This document shows positions 40,860 through 50,053 of a stretch of 64,000 nt of DNA, one piece after another (position 1 is the first letter of the stretch; each line of letters begins with the position of its first letter). The DNA lies in NCBI RefSeq assembly GCF_002198735.1, contig NZ_MWLO01000141.1:1-64000 (forward strand). The letters run 5' to 3'. Both the position numbers and the translations under genes were made by a program. This DNA is from Ideonella sp. A 288 (GTDB taxonomy: Bacteria > Pseudomonadota > Gammaproteobacteria > Burkholderiales > Burkholderiaceae_C). The notes under the pieces are model-generated. The model ran no database searches, was not told the origin of the DNA, and saw only the letters and a list, made by a program, of their open reading frames with translations.

Positions 40860-41843
40860 GTGACCGACCCCACCGCAACCGCCTCGGCCGCCGCCGACCC
40901 GATGGCCGCCGAGATGCAGCGGGTGGACGATGTGATTCGGCGCCGCCTGGCGTCCGAAGTGGTGCTGATCAATCAGATCTCGCACTACATCGTCAGCGCC
41001 GGTGGCAAACGCATCCGACCGCGCCTGGTGCTGCTGACCGCCGCTGCGCTTGGATTCAACGGTCAGGAGAAATACGAACTGGCCGCCACGGTCGAGTTCA
41101 TCCACACCGCGACGCTGCTCCACGACGACGTGGTCGACGAATCCGACCTTCGGCGAGGCCGCAAGACCGCGAACGCGCTGTTCGGCAACGCCGCCAGCGT
41201 GCTGGTCGGCGACTTCCTCTACTCCCGCGCCTTTCAGATGATGGTCAGTGCGGGCCGGTTGCGCGTGCTGGACGTGCTCGCCGATGCCACCAATGTCATC
41301 GCCGAAGGTGAAGTCCTGCAGTTGATGAACATGCACGACGCCGACCTGTCGGTCGACGATTACCTGCGCGTCATTCGGTTCAAGACGGCGAAGCTGTTCG
41401 AGGCGAGCGCGCAACTCGGTGCCGTGCTGGCTGACGCGCCCGCGGACGTGGAGCGCTCGTGCGCCAACTTCGGCCGCGCCCTGGGCACCGCGTTTCAACT
41501 GGTCGACGACCTGCTCGACTACGAGGGCGACACCACCGCCCTGGGCAAGAACGTCGGCGACGACCTGCGCGAAGGCAAACCCACCCTTCCCCTGCTGCTG
41601 GCCATGGAACGCGGCACGCCGGACGAGCGGCAGCTCATCCGCCACGCCATCGAGCATGGCGAAAGCGAGCGGCTCGCGGAAATCATTGCGATCGTGAGGC
41701 GAGTCGGTGCCATTCAGGCCACGCGCGACGCGGCCCGCATCGAAGCGGCAAAGGCCCGTGACAGCATCTGCACGTTGCCAGACGGACCTGCCCGCGAAGC
41801 TCTGCTAGAATTATGCGTTCGCTCGGTAGAGAGGTCTTCTTGA
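40860..41843 (+). CDS. ispB: Octaprenyl-diphosphate synthase type polyprenyl synthase
   Basis: Builds the isoprenoid side chain of ubiquinone. The 327-residue protein has both Asp-rich motifs: LLHDDVVDES (first, DDxxD) and LVDDLLDYEGD (second), plus AGGKRIRPRLVLL. GTG at 40860 gives a length like E. coli IspB (323); ATG at 40902 (313) is an alternative. Position next to rplU-rpmA, divergent, matches ispB in many proteobacteria. A strong terminator follows. Confidence 0.94.
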   Translation: MTDPTATASAAADPMAAEMQRVDDVIRRRLASEVVLINQISHYIVSAGGKRIRPRLVLLTAAALGFNGQEKYELAATVEFIHTATLLHDDVVDESDLRRGRKTANALFGNAASVLVGDFLYSRAFQMMVSAGRLRVLDVLADATNVIAEGEVLQLMNMHDADLSVDDYLRVIRFKTAKLFEASAQLGAVLADAPADVERSCANFGRALGTAFQLVDDLLDYEGDTTALGKNVGDDLREGKPTLPLLLAMERGTPDERQLIRHAIEHGESERLAEIIAIVRRVGAIQATRDAARIEAAKARDSICTLPDGPAREALLELCVRSVERSS

Positions 41844-41853
41844 CCGGGCGATG

Positions 41854-41874
41854 AAGGCCCCGGAAGGGGCCTTT
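41854..41874 (+). terminator. Rho-independent terminator of ispB
   Basis: AAGGCCCC-GGAA-GGGGCCTT is a perfect 8-bp stem with a GNRA-type GGAA tetraloop, followed by TCC. It lies 10 bases past the ispB stop and just ahead of tRNA-Pro. Confidence 0.8.
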
Positions 41875-41878
41875 CCAT

Positions 41879-41955
41879 CGGGGTGTAGCTTAGCCTGGTA
41901 GAGCGCTACGTTCGGGACGTAGAGGCCGGAGGTTCGAATCCTCTCACCCCGACCA
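41879..41955 (+). tRNA. tRNA-Pro (CGG)
   Basis: A 77-base cloverleaf with encoded CCA. The acceptor arms CGGGGTG and CACCCCG pair fully; the anticodon arm is CTACG-TTCGGGA-CGTAG, anticodon CGG, reading CCG. It lies between ispB and pilB. Confidence 0.95.
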
Positions 41956-42052
41956 GGATTTCACGGTGATCATCCGGCCGAGCGCGCATGGCGCGCCGGC
42001 AACGCAGCCGTAACGGCTCGTGAACTAGCGCCGGATCAATCGTCTGTTCGGG

Positions 42053-42081
42053 TTTACAGTGCCACTTGGATGGGGGATCAT
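42053..42081 (+). promoter_or_regulatory. Possible pilB promoter overlapping a terminator arm
   Basis: TTTACA (42053-42058, 5 of 6 matches) and GATCAT (42076-42081, 4 of 6) are separated by 17 bases. The -10 box lies in the left arm of the downstream terminator hairpin. This is a weak match and is offered as a candidate only. Confidence 0.35.
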
Positions 42082-42100
42082 GATTTGATCCCCTTTTTTT
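42073..42100 (+). terminator. Strong terminator just before pilB
   Basis: GGGGATCA-TGATT-TGATCCCC is a perfect 8-bp stem followed by seven T residues. It is a textbook intrinsic terminator 117 bases past tRNA-Pro, ending only 0-23 bases before the possible pilB starts. Confidence 0.9.
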
Positions 42101-43841
42101 GTTGTCGCTGCTCGAATCCTCTGTGGATACCCTGGTCGAAACCTCGCCCCAATCAGCCCTCTCCGGCGTGGCCCGCGTGCTCGTGCACGCTGGGCGGCTG
42201 TCGAGCAAGGCGGCAGAGGACCTGTCCAAGTCTGCCCTCGAACGAAAAATCGGGTTCGTGTCTGCCGTCATCGCGTCGGGAGCCGTGTCTCCCAGCGACC
42301 TGGCGCACACCTTGTCGGCCTCGCTGGCTCTGCCGCTGCTGGACCTGAACGCGGTCGACGCCGAGCGCATGCCCAAGGGCGTGATCGACGGCAAGCTGGC
42401 GCAGCAATACCAGGTCGTGGTGCTGGGCCGCAGGGGCAACAGGCTCTTCATTGGTGGCGCCGACCCCACCGACCAGGAGGCCACCGAGCGCATCAAGTTC
42501 GCCACGCAGCTGACCCCGGAATGGGTCATCGTCGAATACGACAAGCTCGCCCGCATTCTCGAGGCCCAAGGCACCACCGCGGCCGAAACGCTGGAGAACA
42601 TCACCAGCGGGGATTTCGAGTTCGACGTCACCGAGGAAGATCCGAACCAGGAGAGCGCCGAGGTCGCCACCGAGGTCGAGGACGCTCCGGTCGTGCGCTT
42701 CTTGCAGAAGATGCTGATCGACGCGATCAACATGCGCGCCTCCGACCTGCACTTCGAGCCTTACGAGAGCACGTACCGCGTGCGGTTCCGCGTCGATGGC
42801 GAGTTGCGCGAGATCACCCAGCCCCCGGTGGCCATCAAGGACAAGCTGGCCTCGCGCATCAAGGTCATCAGCCGCCTGGACATCGCCGAGAAGCGCGTCC
42901 CGCAGGACGGCCGGATGAAGCTGAAGTTCGGTACCAAGGCCATCGACTTCCGGATTTCCACGCTGCCTACGCTGTTCGGCGAAAAGATCGTGATCCGGAT
43001 CCTCGACCCCTCCAGCGCCAAGCTGGGCATCGAGGCACTCGGCTACGAGAAGATCGAGAAGGAACGGCTGATGCTCGCCATTGGGCGACCGTACGGCATG
43101 ATCCTGGTCACCGGCCCGACGGGCTCGGGCAAGACCGTCTCGCTGTACACCTGCCTGAACATCCTCAACCAGCCCGGTGTCAACATCTCCACCGTCGAGG
43201 ACCCGGCCGAAATCAACTTGCCCGGCATCAACCAGGTCAACGTGAACGACCGGGCAGGGCTGACTTTCGCGGCCGCCTTGCGCTCGTTCCTGCGCCAGGA
43301 TCCGGACATCATCATGGTCGGCGAAATCCGTGACCTCGAGACGGCCGACATCGCGATCAAGGCCGCGCAGACCGGCCACATGGTGATGTCCACACTGCAC
43401 ACCAACGATGCGCCCGCCACCCTGACCCGGTTGCTGAACATGGGCGTCGCCCCGTTCAACATCGCCTCGAGCGTCATCCTGATCACCGCGCAGCGGCTGG
43501 CAAGGCGCCTGTGCGAGATGTGCCGGCAGCCCGCCGACTACCCCCGCGAGGCCCTGCTGCGGGCAGGCTTCAAGCCCGAAGACCTGGATGGCTCCTGGAA
43601 GCCCTACCGTGCGGTCGGCTGCTCCGCATGCAACAGCGGCTACAAGGGGCGCGTGGGCCTGTACCAGGTGATGCCGATCACCGAAGCACAGCAGCGCATC
43701 ATCCTGGCCGAAGGGTCGGCCATGGACATCGCCGAACAAGCCAAGAAAGACGGTGTGCGCGACCTGCGCCAGTCCGGCCTGATCAAGGTGCGGGCGGGCA
43801 TGACGACCCTCGAAGAGGTGATCGCCGTCACCAACGAATGA
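42099..43841 (+). CDS. pilB: Type IV pilus assembly ATPase PilB
   Basis: Hexameric ATPase that powers pilus extension. The protein (580 residues from the TTG at 42099, 572 from GTG at 42123) has an N-terminal MshEN-like domain, then the T2SSE domain: Walker A GPTGSGKT near residue 340, Asp box and VGEIRDLETADIAIKAAQTGH, the His box STLHTNDAPATLTRL, and a tetracysteine zinc site (CEMC with CSAC). There is no ATG near the start and no Shine-Dalgarno sequence; the start is unresolved. It heads pilB-pilC-pilD. Confidence 0.94.
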   Translation: MLSLLESSVDTLVETSPQSALSGVARVLVHAGRLSSKAAEDLSKSALERKIGFVSAVIASGAVSPSDLAHTLSASLALPLLDLNAVDAERMPKGVIDGKLAQQYQVVVLGRRGNRLFIGGADPTDQEATERIKFATQLTPEWVIVEYDKLARILEAQGTTAAETLENITSGDFEFDVTEEDPNQESAEVATEVEDAPVVRFLQKMLIDAINMRASDLHFEPYESTYRVRFRVDGELREITQPPVAIKDKLASRIKVISRLDIAEKRVPQDGRMKLKFGTKAIDFRISTLPTLFGEKIVIRILDPSSAKLGIEALGYEKIEKERLMLAIGRPYGMILVTGPTGSGKTVSLYTCLNILNQPGVNISTVEDPAEINLPGINQVNVNDRAGLTFAAALRSFLRQDPDIIMVGEIRDLETADIAIKAAQTGHMVMSTLHTNDAPATLTRLLNMGVAPFNIASSVILITAQRLARRLCEMCRQPADYPREALLRAGFKPEDLDGSWKPYRAVGCSACNSGYKGRVGLYQVMPITEAQQRIILAEGSAMDIAEQAKKDGVRDLRQSGLIKVRAGMTTLEEVIAVTNE

Positions 43842-43893
43842 CCACCCGTACGACCCGGGTGGATTGCTGACAGAAGACTGGAGTCCGAAAGCC

Positions 43894-45114
43894 ATGGCGA
43901 CTGCTGCAGCCGCGAGAAGTGTCAAGGAGATGGTCTTCGAGTGGGAGGGCCGAGACAAGAACGGGAAGATCGTGCGCGGAGAGCTCCGTGCCGGCGGCGA
44001 GGCAGCCGTCAGCGCCAGCTTGCGCCGGCAGGGCATCCTGCTCACCAAGGTCAAGAAGCGCCGCACCAGCGGCGGCAGTTCGGTCAAGCAGAAGGACATC
44101 GCCCTGTTCACGCGGCAGCTCGCCACGATGATGAAGGCCGGCGTGCCCTTGCTGCAGTCGTTCGACATCGTCGGCCGGGGCGCGACCAATCCCCGGTTGA
44201 CGCGCCTGCTCAACGACATCCGCTCCGACGTCGAGACCGGCACCAGCCTGTCGGCGGCGTTCCGCAAGCACCCGATGCACTTCGACGCGCTGTATTGCAA
44301 TCTGATCGAGGCCGGTGAGGCCGCGGGCATTCTGGAGGCTTTGCTCGAGCGCCTGGCGATCTACCTCGAAAAGTCGCTGGCACTGAAGAGCAAGATCAAG
44401 TCGGCGTTGATGTACCCGATTTCGGTCATCGTCGTCGCTTTCCTGGTGCTCGTGGTCATCATGATCAAGGTCATTCCGGCATTCAAGGACGTGTTCAAGT
44501 CCTTCGGTGCCGACCTGCCGGCACCGACGCTGTTCGTCATCGCGCTGTCCGAGTTCTTCGTCGCCTACTGGTGGATCGTCTTCGGCATCCTGATCGGTGG
44601 CGGCTACTTCTTCTTCGAGAGCTGGAAGCGGTCCGAGAAGATGCAGACGTTCATGGACCGCCTGCTGCTCAAGATCCCGATCTTCGGCTCGCTGATCGAC
44701 AAGGCCGTCATCGCCCGCTGGACACGCACGCTGTCCACGATGTTCGCCGCTGGCGTTCCCCTGGTCGAAGCGCTCGACTCGGTCGGCGGCGCGTCGGGCA
44801 ATGCCGTGTACGCGCAAGCCACTCAACAGATCCAGCGTGACGTGTCGACGGGCTCGTCGCTGACCACCGCCATGCAGTCGACAGGTGTCTTTCCGAACAT
44901 GGTGCTGCAGATGACCTCCATCGGCGAAGAGGCCGGCTCCCTCGATCACATGTTGTCCAAGGCGGCCGAGTTCTACGAAGAAGAGGTCGACGACATGGTC
45001 AAGGGCCTGTCCAGCCTGATGGAGCCCATCATCATCGTGATCCTGGGGGTCATGATCGGCGGCATCGTCATCGCGATGTACCTCCCGATCTTCAAGCTCG
45101 GCGCCGTGGTCTGA
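43894..45114 (+). CDS. pilC: Type IV pilus inner-membrane platform protein PilC
   Basis: Polytopic protein of 406 residues that couples PilB/PilT to pilin assembly. Two GspF domains are visible, each with the KQKDIALFTRQLATMMKAGVPLLQSFDIV-type core; the second has ARWTRTLSTMFAAGVPLVEALDSV. Three membrane helices lie near residues 165-190, 215-240 and 370-400. GAGAAA-type ribosome site is weak; ATG at 43894 (MATAAAARSVKEMVFEWEG) is used. It lies 52 bases past pilB and 5 before pilD. Confidence 0.95.
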   Translation: MATAAAARSVKEMVFEWEGRDKNGKIVRGELRAGGEAAVSASLRRQGILLTKVKKRRTSGGSSVKQKDIALFTRQLATMMKAGVPLLQSFDIVGRGATNPRLTRLLNDIRSDVETGTSLSAAFRKHPMHFDALYCNLIEAGEAAGILEALLERLAIYLEKSLALKSKIKSALMYPISVIVVAFLVLVVIMIKVIPAFKDVFKSFGADLPAPTLFVIALSEFFVAYWWIVFGILIGGGYFFFESWKRSEKMQTFMDRLLLKIPIFGSLIDKAVIARWTRTLSTMFAAGVPLVEALDSVGGASGNAVYAQATQQIQRDVSTGSSLTTAMQSTGVFPNMVLQMTSIGEEAGSLDHMLSKAAEFYEEEVDDMVKGLSSLMEPIIIVILGVMIGGIVIAMYLPIFKLGAVV

Positions 45115-45119
45115 ACCCG

Positions 45120-46052
45120 ATGGCGCCCGAAGCGATCGACTGGCTGCTGTCGCCGCCAGCCCTGGCTGTGCTGGGGTTGATGATCGGCAGCTTCCTGAAC
45201 GTGGTCATTCACCGCAAGCCGGTGATGCTCGAGCGACAGTGGCTAACCGATGCCGCGCAGTACCTGCAGGACGACCAGGCGATGGCCCGCGTGCTGGGTC
45301 CGGCCAAAGGGCCGATCGGGCAGTTGGCGGCCGTGGGGCGGTCGCTCGAGGCCGACCTGCAACGCCTGCCCGCGCTCAGCCTGTCGAAGCCGCGCTCGCG
45401 CTGCCCCAGTTGCGGCCATGGCATCGCCTGGCACGAGAACATCCCCGTGCTCGGTTGGCTGCGCCTGCGGGGGCGCTGCTCGGCCTGCGGCACCCGGATC
45501 TCGGCGCGGTACCCCCTGGTGGAGGCGCTCACCGGGGCGCTGTTCGCGGCCATCGCGATCAAGTTCGGCCCCGGCGCGGCAACGGTGGTGTACTGCGTGG
45601 CCGGCGCGATGATCGTTGCCGCGGCGTTGATCGACCTCGACACTACCTTGCTGCCGGACGACCTGACGCTGCCGCTGATCGGCCTGGGCATCGTCGCCGC
45701 CTGGCAGCAGTGGATTCCGGTGTCCCTTCCGGATGCCGCGCTCGGGGCCTTCTTCGGCTACTTCGCGCTGTGGGCGGTCGCTGCGCTCTACAAAGCCGTG
45801 CGACACGTCGACGGCATGGCCGAAGGCGATTTCAAGCTCCTCTCCGGGCTGGGCGCCCTGCTCGGCTGGCAGGCCCTGCCCGCGATCATCCTGCTGTCGT
45901 CGGTGGTGGGTGCTGCCGTGGGCATCTTCATGATTGCCGCACGCGGACACGAGCGGAGCATACCGATCCCGTTCGGCCCTTACCTGGCCGGCGGTGGGAT
46001 CTCCGCGCTGTTCTTCGGCGCCGCATTGGCCAAGTGGTTCCTGCAGACCTGA
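45120..46052 (+). CDS. pilD: Prepilin peptidase / N-methyltransferase PilD
   Basis: Aspartic protease that cleaves and N-methylates type IV pilins and type II secretion pseudopilins. The 310-residue protein has GSFLNVVIHRKPVMLERQW, two CxxC pairs (Cys95/98 and Cys120/123) of the methylase domain, the first catalytic Asp in ALIDLDTTLLPD (about 172) and the second Asp237. The second motif reads AEGD rather than the usual GxGD. Several membrane helices follow. An insertion of about 25 residues precedes the cysteines. Confidence 0.94.
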   Translation: MAPEAIDWLLSPPALAVLGLMIGSFLNVVIHRKPVMLERQWLTDAAQYLQDDQAMARVLGPAKGPIGQLAAVGRSLEADLQRLPALSLSKPRSRCPSCGHGIAWHENIPVLGWLRLRGRCSACGTRISARYPLVEALTGALFAAIAIKFGPGAATVVYCVAGAMIVAAALIDLDTTLLPDDLTLPLIGLGIVAAWQQWIPVSLPDAALGAFFGYFALWAVAALYKAVRHVDGMAEGDFKLLSGLGALLGWQALPAIILLSSVVGAAVGIFMIAARGHERSIPIPFGPYLAGGGISALFFGAALAKWFLQT

Positions 46053-46669
46053 TCCGGCGGCCTGGACCCGATCGCCTGGGTCTGACTGGCGGCATCGGCA
46101 GTGGCAAGAGCACCGTCGGCTCGATGCTGGTGGCCCTGGGGGCCACCCTGGTCGACACCGACGCGATCGCACGTGCACTCACCGGCCCCTCGGGCCGGGC
46201 CATGGACGCGGTGGCAGAGGCCTTCGGCCACGGCCTTGTCGGAGCCGATGGCGCCCTCGACCGCGCCCGGATGCGCGAGATCGTGTTCTCCGATCCCAGC
46301 GCCAAGCGCCGGCTCGAAGCGATCCTCCATCCCATGATCGGCCTGGAAGCCATGCGGCAGGCCAACGAGGCCGCCGGCGTGGTTGTCTTCGACGTGCCCT
46401 TGATGACGGAGTCCAGCCACTGGCGCGAGCGTTGCGACCGCCTCGTGGTGGTCGACTGCCCCACCGACACCCAGGTGCGCCGCGTCATGGCCCGATCGGG
46501 CTGGGACGAAACCCAGGTGCGCAGCGTGATCGCCCAGCAAGCCACGCGAGAGCGGCGCAGGGCGATGGCCGATGCGGTGATCCACAACGACGGCCTGTCG
46601 ATCGACGAACTCCGCCTGCAGGTCGAGCGGCTTTGGGCGCATTGGTTCGGGCACGACTCGGCGCTGTGA
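46034..46669 (+). CDS. coaE: Dephospho-CoA kinase
   Basis: Last step of coenzyme A synthesis. The P-loop LGLTGGIGSGKSTVGSML is followed by VDTDAIARALTGP, LEAILHPMIG and VFDVPLMTES, all diagnostic. No ATG lies at the start: the GTG at 46034 gives 211 residues and overlaps pilD by 19 bases, while a CTG at 46049 overlapping the pilD stop would give 206 residues, the length of the E. coli protein. The start is therefore unsure. pilD-coaE-zapD-yacG is the conserved order. Confidence 0.93.
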   Translation: MVPADLIRRPGPDRLGLTGGIGSGKSTVGSMLVALGATLVDTDAIARALTGPSGRAMDAVAEAFGHGLVGADGALDRARMREIVFSDPSAKRRLEAILHPMIGLEAMRQANEAAGVVVFDVPLMTESSHWRERCDRLVVVDCPTDTQVRRVMARSGWDETQVRSVIAQQATRERRRAMADAVIHNDGLSIDELRLQVERLWAHWFGHDSAL

Positions 46670-46729
46670 AACAATCCCGGTCGTCGGCCGATCCTCATCG
46701 CGTCCGGCAGGCTGAAGAGGGATCCCGCC

Positions 46730-47485
46730 TTGGTTCTGTACGAGTACCCGTTCAACGAGAGCATCCGCACGATGCTCAGGCTGGAGCACCTGTTCGACCG
46801 CCTCGGCGTGATGCTGGCACGCGACGAGCCGGTCGATCACCATTTCGCCCTGGTGACGATGTTCGAGATCATCGACGTGGCGTCGCGCGCCGACCTCAAG
46901 TCGGACCTGCTGAAAGACCTTGAACGCCACCGCAGCCAGTTCATGGCCTACCGCAGCAACCCGCAGGTCTCGCAGACTGCACTCGACGCGGCCATCGGTG
47001 ACATCGATCGCTGTTTTTCCGCGCTGAACCTGCAGACTGGCAAGGCGGGCCAGTCGCTGTCCGGCAACGAGTGGCTGATGGCGGTGCGCAGCCGCATCAG
47101 CATTCCGGGCGGCACCTGTGAGTTCGACCTGCCGGCGTACTACGCATGGCAACAACTGGACAGCGGCCAGCGGCGCATTGACCTTCAGGGTTGGACGTCT
47201 ACGCTGATGCCGCTGGCCCACGCACTGAAGATGCTGCTGCGCCTGCTGCGCGAGACAGGCTCCCCGCACAAGGTGATGGCGGTCGGCGGCCACTACCAGC
47301 AAAGCTTGCCGCAGGGCAAGGCCTACCAGCTCTTGCGCCTGCGCATCGACGGCGAACTCGGCCTGGTGCCTGAGATCAGCGGCCATCGCCTGATGGTGTC
47401 CGTGCGAGTCATGCGCGGCGATGCCGAAGGCCGCCTCCGCACGGTGACCGAGACGGTGCCGTTCGAATTGACACTGTGCGCCTGA
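46730..47485 (+). CDS. zapD: Cell division protein ZapD
   Basis: FtsZ-bundling protein. The 251-residue product begins (M)VLYEYPFNESIRTMLRLEHLFDRL, matching ZapD N-termini, followed by a helical domain and a beta-strand C-terminal domain with GHYQQSLPQGKAYQLLRL. It starts at TTG 46730 with AGAGGG eight bases upstream; no ATG fits. It lies between coaE and yacG, its usual place. Confidence 0.95.
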   Translation: MVLYEYPFNESIRTMLRLEHLFDRLGVMLARDEPVDHHFALVTMFEIIDVASRADLKSDLLKDLERHRSQFMAYRSNPQVSQTALDAAIGDIDRCFSALNLQTGKAGQSLSGNEWLMAVRSRISIPGGTCEFDLPAYYAWQQLDSGQRRIDLQGWTSTLMPLAHALKMLLRLLRETGSPHKVMAVGGHYQQSLPQGKAYQLLRLRIDGELGLVPEISGHRLMVSVRVMRGDAEGRLRTVTETVPFELTLCA

Positions 47486-47502
47486 CCCGCCGGCGAGCCG
47501 CC

Positions 47503-47703
47503 ATGACCGACGCCCCCGCGCCCAAGGCGCCCATGGTGCCCTGCCCCACCTGCCAGACGCTGACGCGGTTTGCACCCGACAACCCATGGCGCCCCTTCTG
47601 CAGCCAGCGCTGCCGGAGCGTCGACCTGGGCGCCTGGGCCAGCGAACGCTACCGCGTGGCCGCCAAGCCGCCGGCTGACGAGGACGACGGCCCCGCCAAC
47701 TGA
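47503..47703 (+). CDS. yacG: DNA gyrase inhibitor YacG
   Basis: Small zinc protein of 66 residues that binds GyrB in E. coli. The zinc ligands are C-x2-C (CPTC) and C-x3-C (CSQRC) separated by the typical NPWRPFCS segment, with SVDLGAWASERYRV after it. It starts 17 bases past zapD at an ATG. It is last in the pilBCD-coaE-zapD-yacG direction. Confidence 0.94.
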   Translation: MTDAPAPKAPMVPCPTCQTLTRFAPDNPWRPFCSQRCRSVDLGAWASERYRVAAKPPADEDDGPAN

Positions 47704-47772
47704 CGCACCGCGTCGACCGCCGCCCTTCGGCGTTCCCACAGGCCGTCTGCTGTCGGCGTACTCCACCCCCCC

Positions 47773-47800
47773 TTGAAGATCGCGCGACGGCCCCTATAAT
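47773..47800 (+). promoter_or_regulatory. groESL promoter, possible sigma70/sigma32 overlap
   Basis: TTGAAG (47773-47778) and a perfect TATAAT (47795-47800), spacing 16, form a sigma70 promoter. The same bases also contain CTTGAAG and CCCCTATAAT with about 12 bases between, close to the sigma32 pattern CTTGAA / CCCCAT-T. Basal and heat-shock sigma factors could both act here. Confidence 0.75.
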
Positions 47801-47807
47801 CAGTTTG

Positions 47808-47834
47808 CTAGCACTCGACGGGTTGGAGTGCTAA
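47808..47834 (+). promoter_or_regulatory. CIRCE operator for HrcA
   Basis: CTAGCACTC, nine bases, then GAGTGCTAA: the CIRCE consensus TTAGCACTC-N9-GAGTGCTAA with a single change. It begins eight bases past the -10 box, so it covers the transcription start. hrcA is in the same window at 6858-7898. Confidence 0.95.
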
Positions 47835-47882
47835 CAACCGCCGGGCAGTTCTGCCGGGGCGGTCAATCTACAAGTGAATGGG

Positions 47883-47898
47883 TGCTCGCTTTCGAGCA
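47883..47898 (+). repeat. Small hairpin in the groES leader
   Basis: TGCTCG-CTTT-CGAGCA, a perfect 6-bp stem, about 40 bases ahead of the groES start. It may affect leader RNA stability; it does not cover the ribosome site AAAGGAG. Confidence 0.4.
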
Positions 47899-47938
47899 TC
47901 TGCTTGCCACAGCTGATTTCGACATCAAAGGAGATGTG

Positions 47939-49922
<1,984 letters not shown>

Positions 49923-49971
49923 TGTCGCGCGGTCCGACGCTGGCGGCTTCGGCCACCGGCATCGACCAAGG

Positions 49972-49996
49972 AAAGCCGCCTTCGGGCGGCTTTTTT
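49972..49996 (+). terminator. Rho-independent terminator of groESL
   Basis: AAAGCCGCC-TTCG-GGCGGCTTT is a perfect 9-bp stem with a UUCG tetraloop, followed by TTT. It lies 49 bases past the groEL stop. Confidence 0.92.
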
Positions 49997-50053
49997 CATG
50001 GCTACAGGTCGACGGCTGGCGCACCATAATTCCAGCGCTGTCCCTTAGCGCCC

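Noticed and set aside
42153..44330. 725-codon minus frame opposite pilB
   Set aside because: No recognisable domain; pilB and pilC on the plus strand have complete motifs.
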